Part shown: positions 1 to 6,304 of the stretch, piece by piece
Layout: the number at the start of each line of letters is the position of its first letter
How positions within the stretch are numbered: position 1 is the stretch's first letter
From: an uncultured Eubacterium sp.
GTDB lineage: Bacteria > Bacillota > Clostridia > Lachnospirales > Lachnospiraceae
Assembly (NCBI GenBank): GCA_910584345.1
Contig: CAJTZX010000065.1
Coordinates: 1 to 20,409 of the forward strand
Reading direction: 5' to 3'
Length of the DNA: 20,409 bases
Notes under the pieces: model-generated
Told to the model about the DNA's origin: nothing
The model's database searches: none
Seen by the model: the letters and a program-made list of their open reading frames with translations, nothing else
Program-made: the position numbers and the translations under genes

Positions 1-87
1 CGCCCCTTTGACGTCCTTTCAGAGGATGTTCCAGCCAGCAAAACCATTCCGCCAGGCGCAAAGTCTGACTATGAAAAACTTAAGTAA
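1..87 (+). CDS. C-terminal fragment of an unidentified protein (5' end outside window)
   Basis: Frame 1 is open from the first base and ends at TAA (85-87), giving about 28 residues that end in Ser-Asp-Tyr-Glu-Lys-Leu-Lys. The composition is protein-like, with prolines, alternating charged residues and no rare runs. The frame closes just before a convergent gene on the other strand, as expected for a true gene end. There is too little sequence to name a family. No terminator hairpin is visible in the 19 bp that separate it from the convergent ABC permease gene. Confidence 0.5.
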   Translation, partial: RPFDVLSEDVPASKTIPPGAKSDYEKLK

Positions 88-106
88 ATGACATTGGGTG
101 TGAATG

Positions 107-904
107 TTACATCATTTCATCCTTCTGATATACACCGAACGGTCTTTTTAAGGCAAGAAATAAAATGATTGCGGACACTGCTCCAAAAAATAAAAAGGAT
201 TGTATCATTGGCATATAATGATATGGTTGCCCTGTCCAGATTTGATAAAAATCCCTGTTGATATATGTGACCGGCAATAGCTTAGCGGCTATCTGCGCCC
301 ATCCCGGCAAATTATCATAAGATATGCCCATCATGCCTCCTAAAATCATAAACGCAAAATATAATAGCATACTGACGCAGTATGTTCTCCCGAAATTTTT
401 ACAAAGACACGCAATTCCATGTGCAAGTGACAGACAAATCATGCTGAATACGATCATGCATAAAATGTAAATAACCAACCCGGATATAGTCGGACGTTCA
501 AGCTGTGAAAAAATATATCCCGACAGAAAAAATATTACAAATGCCGCGATCAAAAACACTGTCTGAACAATCATATTATTACAAAAAATTACGCTTTTTT
601 TAATTCCAAACAGCTGCATCCGCTCCGGTATCCCTTTTGACAGCTCCTGTGCATAACTTATGGAATATCCCATGAGCAATACTGCCATGGGAATGATTGT
701 TCCCATTCCCAGATAAATCGAAGTCGTTACCATAGGCGCCATCTCATCTCCCGGCAGTTCCGAGATTGCTATTTGAGTTATTAACAATGCCAATACAATC
801 GGAAATACTACCCCAAATATATGTACATATGGATTTCCAATCACATTCAGCATTTGAAATTTTAACATCTGTGGCGTAACAATTTTTGTCATCTTACCCT
901 GCAT
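107..904 (-). CDS. ABC-2 type transporter permease
   Basis: This is a 265-residue integral membrane protein, the channel-forming half of an ABC transporter encoded with the ATPase just upstream. About six hydrophobic segments are visible, near residues 25-45, 60-82, 108-130, 140-165, 175-195 and 233-252. The loop after the second helix carries a Gln-Glu-Leu-Ser-Lys-Gly-Ile stretch, which resembles the cytoplasmic coupling region of ABC-2 exporters. I chose the start at 904 because AGGAGG lies 9 nt upstream; that start overlaps the ATPase stop by 11 bp and implies translational coupling. An internal ATG at 892 is a weaker alternative. With only one permease gene, a homodimer is likely. The substrate is not deducible; the linked two-component system suggests export of, or resistance to, an envelope-active compound, which is inference. 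Confidence 0.85.
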   Translation of the reverse strand: MQGKMTKIVTPQMLKFQMLNVIGNPYVHIFGVVFPIVLALLITQIAISELPGDEMAPMVTTSIYLGMGTIIPMAVLLMGYSISYAQELSKGIPERMQLFGIKKSVIFCNNMIVQTVFLIAAFVIFFLSGYIFSQLERPTISGLVIYILCMIVFSMICLSLAHGIACLCKNFGRTYCVSMLLYFAFMILGGMMGISYDNLPGWAQIAAKLLPVTYINRDFYQIWTGQPYHYMPMIQSFLFFGAVSAIILFLALKRPFGVYQKDEMM

Positions 905-1784
905 AACGATTTTCCTCCTGTCTCATCTCATATTCCTTTTTCGCGTTCATATATATACTTTCAATATCGTGATTGCTTCGCTTAAAATTCACATTATGTT
1001 CAATCAGACAAGTTATGATTTCCTGTTCTTCTTTTTCTGATGCACAGGACAATACAATCAAGTGTTCCGGCGACGCCAGTCTCCTGTATCCGCATATCAG
1101 TTTTTGGTTCTTCTCAGATGCGTCCAGTACAATCACCGCTCTTTTACAATATTTTTGAAACAGATCTTCCCGATAGCCGTAATCAATGACCCTTCCTTTG
1201 TCCAGGATCAGCAATTTATCTGCAAGCTGCTCCAACTCTTCATAATAATGAGATACCATACAAAGACTGGAATCTTTGCCCTGATACCATTCCACTAATT
1301 TTTCCACAAGCTTTTGTCTTGTTTCAAAATCAAGGCCGGAAGTCACTTCATCATAAAAAGTCAGCGGTGCATCCTGCATTAATATCATAATAATCGTAAA
1401 ACGCTGTTTCTGACCTCCGGATAATTTAGAGTATTTCTTTTTCAGGCAGTCTCCAAATTCAAAATAATCGATCAGATCCCTCAATTCCTGATTTTGTGCA
1501 ATATGTGTCTGCAGCACAGCTTCCATAATATACCGGACCGGCACATGATCCGTATATTCGTTAAACTGCATATGCGTAGCAATTTCTTCCGGCTTTAGGC
1601 GGCTTCGGATTGTTCCACGATATGGCACAAGGCCAAGAATGCTTTTAATGAGCGTACTTTTCCCGGCGCCGTTCGAACCAATAATGCCAATACGATCCCC
1701 TTTTTCAATACAGATTGGCTCAGAAATATCCAAAGCTGTATATTTTCCAAATCGTACGGTCAGATTTTCAATTTTCAGCAGCAT
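894..1784 (-). CDS. ABC transporter ATP-binding protein
   Basis: A 296-residue ATPase that energises the adjacent permease. Visible motifs are Walker A (Gly-Ser-Asn-Gly-Ala-Gly-Lys-Ser-Thr, about residue 37), the signature Leu-Ser-Gly-Gly-Gln-Lys-Gln-Arg, Walker B ending Thr-Phe-Tyr-Asp-Glu, a D-loop Ser-Gly-Leu-Asp and the switch His in Val-Ser-His-Tyr. The Asp-Glu-Pro usual after Walker B is Asp-Glu-Val here; the catalytic Glu is kept. About 75 residues follow the ATPase core, an extension common in drug-export ATPases. The frame stays open to 1820. I placed the start at 1784 because GGAAG lies about 8 nt upstream and the protein then begins Leu-Leu-Lys-Ile-Glu-Asn-Leu like its relatives. 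The longer form would translate a short tandem DNA repeat. Confidence 0.88.
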   Translation of the reverse strand: MLLKIENLTVRFGKYTALDISEPICIEKGDRIGIIGSNGAGKSTLIKSILGLVPYRGTIRSRLKPEEIATHMQFNEYTDHVPVRYIMEAVLQTHIAQNQELRDLIDYFEFGDCLKKKYSKLSGGQKQRFTIIMILMQDAPLTFYDEVTSGLDFETRQKLVEKLVEWYQGKDSSLCMVSHYYEELEQLADKLLILDKGRVIDYGYREDLFQKYCKRAVIVLDASEKNQKLICGYRRLASPEHLIVLSCASEKEEQEIITCLIEHNVNFKRSNHDIESIYMNAKKEYEMRQEENRYAG

Positions 1785-1797
1785 AAGTAATCTCTTC

Positions 1798-1838
1798 CTT
1801 TCATAGAAAATGACTTTCATAAAAAATGACTTTCATAA
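1798..1838. repeat. 16-bp tandem repeat, about 2.6 copies, in the ABC operon leader
   Basis: The unit CTTTCATAgAAAATGA recurs at 1798-1813 and 1814-1829, with one G/A difference, and is followed by a partial third copy from 1830. On the coding (minus) strand each copy reads TCATTTT.TATGAAAG, so the unit carries an ATG and an AAAG purine tract. It lies between the predicted transcription start and the ATPase start codon and ends at the ribosome binding site. Confidence 0.75.
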
Positions 1839-1859
1839 TAAGTGTTATTCTTTAGATTC

Positions 1860-1902
1860 AATATACTCTAACCATATGAATTATGTATGAAGATAACATG
1901 AA
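1860..1902 (-). promoter_or_regulatory. Promoter of the ABC operon with three response-regulator boxes
   Basis: Read on the minus strand, TTCATG (1902-1897), TTCATA (1891-1886) and TTCATA (1880-1875) recur at exactly 11-bp intervals. Nine nt separate the last box from a TATATT -10 element (1865-1860). No independent -35 hexamer is visible, as is typical of promoters activated by OmpR/PhoB-family regulators that bind direct repeats on one DNA face. The same box pair, with the same 9-nt spacing to the -10, precedes the response regulator gene at 4719-4750. Binding by that regulator is inferred from this match. Confidence 0.72.
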
Positions 1903-1916
1903 ACATAAAATCAGGA

Positions 1917-1945
1917 TTGTTTTCACCATAAATTCTGGATATAAT
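1917..1945 (+). promoter_or_regulatory. Promoter of the GNAT acetyltransferase gene
   Basis: TTGTTT (1917-1922), a 17-nt spacer and a perfect TATAAT (1940-1945) precede the gene at 1988. This promoter diverges from the ABC operon promoter, and the regulator boxes at 1875-1902 lie 14 nt upstream of its -35, so one binding event could affect both directions. Confidence 0.6.
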
Positions 1946-1987
1946 CGTATTATAAAATCAAAAATACAATGAAATGAGGATTATTAT

Positions 1988-2506
1988 ATGAACATACGAA
2001 AAACTACAATGAAAGATCTGGATCAAATTCTTTCCATCTATGCATACGCACGCAAGCAAATGCGCTTATCTGGAAATCCCGATCAATGGGGAGAAGACAA
2101 ACCGTCTCCCGAACTCATAAAAAACGATATACAAAACGGCAGCAGCTATGTCATTATCGATCCGATTTCTAACGACATTGCCGGTGTCTTTACTTTTATT
2201 ATCGGCGACGATCCGACTTACCAGCGAATCGAAAACGGCAGCTGGTTGAATCATGATACATACGGAACGATACATCGGATCGCCAGCTGCGGTACACAAA
2301 AAGGCATCTTCCGCTGCTGCCTTGCATTTTGCGAAACATTGGCTCCTAATATTCGAATAGATACTCATGAATGCAACCGTACGATGCAGCATCTTCTGGA
2401 AAGCAACGGATATATAAAATGCGGCCGGATATATGTCACTGACGGAAGTCCCCGCATTGCATATCAGAAACAAATACAGCCCGCAACATCAAATCACCGT
2501 CCCTAA
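1988..2506 (+). CDS. GNAT family N-acetyltransferase
   Basis: A 172-residue protein of GNAT type, expected to transfer an acetyl group from acetyl-CoA to an amine; the substrate is unknown. The N-terminus starts with the common Ile-Arg-Lys-Thr-Thr-Met-Lys-Asp-Leu pattern. The Ser-Trp-Leu...His-Arg-Ile-Ala-Ser segment (about residues 88-105) matches the strand before the acetyl-CoA loop, and Asp-Thr-His...Asn-Arg-Thr-Met...Asn-Gly-Tyr (about 129-147) matches the C-terminal GNAT motif. The usual Gly-x-Gly acetyl-CoA loop is degenerate (Gly-Thr-Gln-Lys-Gly). GAGGA sits 7 nt before the ATG. The stop codon interlocks with the stop of the convergent kinase gene, so the two transcripts overlap at their 3' ends. 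Confidence 0.8.
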   Translation: MNIRKTTMKDLDQILSIYAYARKQMRLSGNPDQWGEDKPSPELIKNDIQNGSSYVIIDPISNDIAGVFTFIIGDDPTYQRIENGSWLNHDTYGTIHRIASCGTQKGIFRCCLAFCETLAPNIRIDTHECNRTMQHLLESNGYIKCGRIYVTDGSPRIAYQKQIQPATSNHRP

Positions 2507-3981
2507 TGGAAATTTAAGACCGCTTCCACACAATTCTCCCGGTTTTGAATATCCAGTGCTGCATATATCATCTTTGCATAATATGACGCAATATAAAGTC
2601 CCAATCCATGTGTGCCGGATTTATGTTCTCCGCATACAAACGGCTCAAAAATATGCGGGAGCATATCCTGCGAAATTACTGCGCCTTCATTTCGGATCAT
2701 GATACTTTGCTCAGAAACGAAAATAGCAATGCGTCCGCCCTGTGGAGTATAAGCGACTGCGTTTGACAATAAATTATCGATAATTTTTACTACAATATCA
2801 CCATCTGTCCATATACATGCTTCCTTATTTCCCTCCATGGAAATATCCAGCAGCTTCTCAGCTGCAGCTACCTGATAGGAAGCCGCTTGCGCCTGAACTA
2901 TTACATACAAATTGATATGGCTTTTGCTGAGTTTTCCGCGGCTTTTATGCAATGACAGTATTTCTTCAATCATTCTGCGCATAGAAAGCAGCTGTTCTTT
3001 TACTTTTGGTAAATATTTCTCCCGATCTTTATATTTCCCAATCTGTCCGATCATGCCATCCAATAATAAAAGAGCTGCCGTTACCGGCGTTTTCAGCTGA
3101 TGAGAAGATGCCCGCAAAAACATCTCCTGCCGCTCGTTTTCTTCCAGCAGGCTGTGATTGATATCCTGCAGCTTTTGATACACCGGATGCACAATTCCAC
3201 TTGAATAAAGCTGTGAAAAAATAAGTACGAGTATTAAAAGTACAGCCCCAAGCATTGGCACACTCTGCATGACAATCGGCCGAATCTCTTCCATCTGCGG
3301 CGTAATAACCGGAAGCACTGAAAACACCATTCCATCTGAGACCTGTTCCACAGCCAGATAATTCGTATACTGATTATTCTGATCAAATACAGTAGCCTCC
3401 ACAATAATTCCATGTCCGGACACTGTATGGATACGAAAGGATTCTCTGTCGAACAGCCCTTCTTCTGCCTGCTTATAAACAATATTTGTCTGCATCGGAA
3501 GCTTTACTTTTGTAAAAATTTCTTTTATTTTTTTTAAAAGGTTATCCCATTCGCCTCTAATCTGCTGATCTGTAAAAATTTGTTCAGATTCTGGATCGGC
3601 TTCATCTGCTTTCTTCACTTTTTTAAATCGAAACTTTTTGACGAATGCCTGGATATCTTTCATTAGTTCCGCTGTTTCTTTTTCCTGATCTAAAGCTGAA
3701 ACTTTTAACGTTATGATTTTGGATGCTGCTTCGATATAATTTTCTTCAAATGGAATTTTCACAGACATACAGGCCGTTGGATTTTTGACATACACCTCAT
3801 CATAGGTACCTGTTTCCATAAATACCTGGTGCTGTTTCTTAATTGCTTCTAAATTCTGTTCTTCTGCATAAGATACATATAAAGATGGAAGCATCCAGAT
3901 AAAATATCCGATTAGAAACAACATCATCACCACCGCCAGCAAAAGACTATAACAAAGATTTTTTCGTCCCAGTTCCTTCAT
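2503..3981 (-). CDS. Membrane sensor histidine kinase
   Basis: A 492-residue sensor kinase forming a two-component pair with the upstream regulator gene, which it overlaps by ATGA. A first membrane helix (about 12-34) is followed by a large extracytoplasmic domain (about 36-240) rich in Lys and Glu, then a second helix (about 241-262). The dimerisation/phosphoacceptor box is Ser-His-Gln-Leu-Lys-Thr-Pro with the phosphorylated His at 294. The catalytic domain has an N box with Asn403 and Asn407, a Gly box near Arg-Asn-Glu-Gly, an F-box-like Phe-Glu-Pro-Phe, and His-Gly-Leu-Gly-Leu at 459-463. The large sensory domain argues against a BceS-type kinase, which senses through its transporter and has almost no external domain. 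The signal is unknown. Confidence 0.9.
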   Translation of the reverse strand: MKELGRKNLCYSLLLAVVMMLFLIGYFIWMLPSLYVSYAEEQNLEAIKKQHQVFMETGTYDEVYVKNPTACMSVKIPFEENYIEAASKIITLKVSALDQEKETAELMKDIQAFVKKFRFKKVKKADEADPESEQIFTDQQIRGEWDNLLKKIKEIFTKVKLPMQTNIVYKQAEEGLFDRESFRIHTVSGHGIIVEATVFDQNNQYTNYLAVEQVSDGMVFSVLPVITPQMEEIRPIVMQSVPMLGAVLLILVLIFSQLYSSGIVHPVYQKLQDINHSLLEENERQEMFLRASSHQLKTPVTAALLLLDGMIGQIGKYKDREKYLPKVKEQLLSMRRMIEEILSLHKSRGKLSKSHINLYVIVQAQAASYQVAAAEKLLDISMEGNKEACIWTDGDIVVKIIDNLLSNAVAYTPQGGRIAIFVSEQSIMIRNEGAVISQDMLPHIFEPFVCGEHKSGTHGLGLYIASYYAKMIYAALDIQNRENCVEAVLNFH

Positions 3982-4664
3982 TGATCTGCCCCCTTGTCAA
4001 ACTGATAGCCTACTCCAATCACTGTTTTAATACATGGTATGGGCAGTTTTTTTCTCAAATTTTTCACATGAGCATCAATAATTCTGTCATTTCCAATATA
4101 ATCTTCATTAAAAATGCGCAAAATCAGCTGCTCTCTCGTAAATACCATATTCGGCTTTTCATAAAGCGCCTGAAGAAGCAGATATTCACTTAGCGTAAGC
4201 GGCAGCTTTTCTCCCCTGTAGTATGCGCAGTACGCTTCCTGCTGCAAATAAATCCCCCTTTGTACCGGAGTATCCTTTGGCTGCACTACCCCAGCTGTCC
4301 GCCTCAGCACTGTTTCCATCCGTTTTAATAATATAATCGGAGATACGGGCTTTATAATATAATCGTCAGCATATAGGTTAAATGCCTGCACTTGCGTTTT
4401 CTCATCGTCTAAGGCTGTCAGCATAATGACTGCCATGTCCGGTATATGACTTCGAATATATGCAAGCACTTCAAACCCATTCTTCCCCGGCACCATAATG
4501 TCCAAAACAGCAGCATCAAATTTTTTCTGCTTTAGCAATTCTACTGCATCGTCACCTCGCTCAGCTGTTGTAACTTTGTAGCCCGATATCATCATGTATT
4601 CTTTTAATACTTCACGTATCGTAGGTTCATCTTCTAAAAAAAGCACATCATAATCTGTCTGCAT
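3978..4664 (-). CDS. OmpR/PhoB-family response regulator
   Basis: A 228-residue regulator. The receiver domain (about 5-118) has the acidic pair Glu-Asp-Glu at 11-13, the phosphoacceptor Asp55 in Val-Leu-Asp-Ile-Met-Val-Pro-Gly, a Thr at about 83 and the switch Lys105 in Ile-Ile-Lys-Pro-Val. A winged-helix DNA-binding domain follows (about 128-224), with the Leu-Thr-Leu-Ser-Glu-Tyr-Leu-Leu-Leu and Val-Lys-Asn-Leu-Arg-Lys-Lys patterns of the OmpR class. AAAGGAA lies 5 nt before the ATG. Its own promoter and the ABC operon promoter share a TTCATA direct repeat, so autoregulation plus control of the transporter is the simplest model. That model is inference from the shared sites. Confidence 0.92.
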   Translation of the reverse strand: MQTDYDVLFLEDEPTIREVLKEYMMISGYKVTTAERGDDAVELLKQKKFDAAVLDIMVPGKNGFEVLAYIRSHIPDMAVIMLTALDDEKTQVQAFNLYADDYIIKPVSPIILLKRMETVLRRTAGVVQPKDTPVQRGIYLQQEAYCAYYRGEKLPLTLSEYLLLQALYEKPNMVFTREQLILRIFNEDYIGNDRIIDAHVKNLRKKLPIPCIKTVIGVGYQFDKGADQ

Positions 4665-4718
4665 AACAATTCCTTTCTAAATTTTATTCCATTGCTAATG
4701 ATCTTTGTTACTGCCTAC

Positions 4719-4750
4719 ATCATATCATGTCCTTATGAATTTCGTATGAA
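4719..4750 (-). promoter_or_regulatory. Promoter of the regulator-kinase operon with two regulator boxes
   Basis: On the minus strand TTCATA (4750-4745) and TTCATA (4739-4734) are 11 bp apart, and 9 nt later comes TATGAT (4724-4719) as the -10. The arrangement equals the one at 1860-1891 in box sequence, box period and distance to the -10. Read on the plus strand, the two 17-bp cores differ at only two positions. The site sits between the niaR stop and the regulator start, so the regulator operon has its own promoter within the run of minus-strand genes. Confidence 0.7.
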
Positions 4751-4762
4751 TCCAAAACTTTT

Positions 4763-5332
4763 TTATTTCGATGATTCAAAGTTCCCTACACGGCTCCAAA
4801 AATCAACCGGCTCGTCATCTTGCAAAGGCGCCAGCATTCCTTTTTTTAACAATTCTTCCTGAATCACGTCCAATGTCTGCTCATCCTCTGCTACAATCGT
4901 ATGATAATGATATCCTGAGGTCGTATTTTTTAAAAGGCGGGACTTTCCAGATCGAATATTTTCCATAAACTCCTGTATATCTTTTCGTGATCGTATTTTC
5001 ATATCTGCACGAACTACCCCATATACCTTATGGTAGATAAACACATCCCTGACTTTTCCACCCAGATCTACAATCATTGTCAGCTCTTGCTCCGTTTCCT
5101 CATCAGAATGCAGTACTTTAAACACCCGACTGCAAGGATGTTCTGTCTGCATCATCAAATATCCACGGCTGGCAGATAAGATCTCTGCTCCGTTTGCCCG
5201 TAATAATGCAATATCCTGTACAATTACCTGCCGACTAACATGCATCTGTCTGGCAAGCACCGTACCTGAAATCGGTGTGCTGCTATCTGATAACAGAGCC
5301 ATCAGCTGTTTTCTGCGCTGTTCTCCATTCAT
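4763..5332 (-). CDS. niaR: NiaR-type transcriptional repressor of NAD biosynthesis (HTH + 3H domain)
   Basis: A 189-residue regulator of the NiaR/YrxA family, which represses NAD-synthesis or niacin-uptake genes when nicotinic acid is bound. An N-terminal winged helix (about 5-60) contains Val-Ser-Arg-Gln-Val-Ile-Val-Gln-Asp-Ile. The C-terminal 3H domain (about 68-170) carries His75, Glu83, His101, His142 and His144. The 8-residue gap between the first His and Glu, and the His-x-His pair, agree with the metal site I recall from the Thermotoga maritima homologue. It is the third gene after nadB and nadC on the same strand, 85 bp downstream of nadC, so it is probably co-transcribed with the genes it controls. 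A strong hairpin lies in that gap. Confidence 0.9.
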   Translation of the reverse strand: MNGEQRRKQLMALLSDSSTPISGTVLARQMHVSRQVIVQDIALLRANGAEILSASRGYLMMQTEHPCSRVFKVLHSDEETEQELTMIVDLGGKVRDVFIYHKVYGVVRADMKIRSRKDIQEFMENIRSGKSRLLKNTTSGYHYHTIVAEDEQTLDVIQEELLKKGMLAPLQDDEPVDFWSRVGNFESSK

Positions 5333-5360
5333 CTGCCATATCCCCTTCCCTGCCTGTTAT

Positions 5361-5397
5361 CATGTAACAGTTCAGATCCCTCTGAAACTGTTACATG
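5361..5397. repeat. Strong inverted repeat between nadC and niaR
   Basis: The arms CATGTAACAGTT (5361-5372) and AACTGTTACATG (5386-5397) are perfectly complementary. The pairing continues inward with CAGA/TCTG around a one-base bulge, closing on a TCCC loop. It lies between the nadC stop and the niaR start on the minus strand. No U-tract follows in that direction, so it does not look like an intrinsic terminator. An RNA processing or stability element, or a protein-binding palindrome, fits better. Confidence 0.7.
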
Positions 5398-5417
5398 GTA
5401 GCACCAAACGATAGATC

Positions 5418-6284
5418 CTACGAATTTTGCGTCACAACATGTAAATTTTTTAAGGAAAGATCCAAAATCGGCGCAGAATGCGTCAATGCTCCGCTCGATA
5501 TATAATCTACTCCAAGCTCCGTTAATCTGGCAATATTCTCTCTTGTAACATTTCCAGATACTTCTACTTCTGCCCTGCCGGAGATAACATCAATTGCTTC
5601 CTTCATCTGCTCCTGTGACATATTATCCAGCATAATAATATCAGCTCCCGCTTCCACCGCTTCTTTTACCATAGCAACTGTCTCTGTTTCGACTTCAATT
5701 TTACGTACAAAAGGAGCATATTCTTTTGCCATCTGTACTGCCTTTTTCACACCGCCCGCAGCGCCTATATGGTTGTCTTTGAGCAAAACACCATCAGACA
5801 AATTATATCTGTGGTTATTTCCTCCGCCGGTGCGCACCGCATATTTTTCGAATATACGGTTATTTGGCGAAGTTTTTCTTGTATCTAACAACCGGATATT
5901 TGTTCCATCCAACAGACCGGCAACCGCATGTGTATAAGTAGCAATTCCACTCATTCGCTGCAAATAATTCAGCGCAGTACGTTCACCGCTCAAAATTGTA
6001 CGGATATCCCCACGAACTTTTGCTATCAGCTGGCCATTCGTTATCACATCCCCATCTGCTGCATAAAATTTTGTCGCTGTCTCCCCGTCCAAAAGTGTAA
6101 ATATACGTTCGAAAATCTGCAGTCCGCAAATAATCCCATCCTGTTTACAGATCAAATCCGCTTCTCCTGTCTGTGCATAAGGCATCACACTATTCGTCGA
6201 TACATCATCACTTGTAATGTCCTCCTGAAGTGCACTTAATAACAACGGGTCTACATTCAGTTTCATTGTAATCGGATCAAACAT
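5418..6284 (-). CDS. nadC: Nicotinate-nucleotide pyrophosphorylase (quinolinate phosphoribosyltransferase)
   Basis: A 288-residue enzyme of normal length that converts quinolinate and PRPP to nicotinate mononucleotide, CO2 and pyrophosphate, the third step of de novo NAD synthesis. The N-terminal half-domain begins Leu-Leu-Ser-Ala-Leu-Gln-Glu-Asp-Ile-Thr-Ser-Asp-Asp. Family motifs visible are Arg-Thr-Ala-Leu-Asn-Tyr-Leu-Gln-Arg-Met-Ser-Gly (about 100-111), Asp-Thr-Arg-Lys-Thr-Ser-Pro (about 133-139), Gly-Gly-Gly-Asn-Asn-His-Arg and Leu-Lys-Asp-Asn-His-Ile (about 168-173), followed by the TIM-barrel strand Ile-Met-Leu-Asp-Asn-Met. The gene starts 20 bp after the nadB stop with GGAAGG upstream, so it belongs to the nadB operon. 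Confidence 0.95.
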   Translation of the reverse strand: MFDPITMKLNVDPLLLSALQEDITSDDVSTNSVMPYAQTGEADLICKQDGIICGLQIFERIFTLLDGETATKFYAADGDVITNGQLIAKVRGDIRTILSGERTALNYLQRMSGIATYTHAVAGLLDGTNIRLLDTRKTSPNNRIFEKYAVRTGGGNNHRYNLSDGVLLKDNHIGAAGGVKKAVQMAKEYAPFVRKIEVETETVAMVKEAVEAGADIIMLDNMSQEQMKEAIDVISGRAEVEVSGNVTRENIARLTELGVDYISSGALTHSAPILDLSLKNLHVVTQNS

Positions 6285-6304
6285 TATTTTTAATTCCTTC
6301 CTTT

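Noticed and set aside
973..1298. Plus-strand open frames antisense to the ABC ATPase
   Set aside because: They are shadows of a clearly coding minus-strand gene with all ABC motifs and have no ribosome binding sites or family features.
107..4664. Bce-type peptide-antibiotic detoxification module
   Set aside because: Bce permeases are about 650 residues with ten helices and their kinases lack a large sensor domain; here the permease is 265 residues and the kinase has an external domain of about 200 residues.
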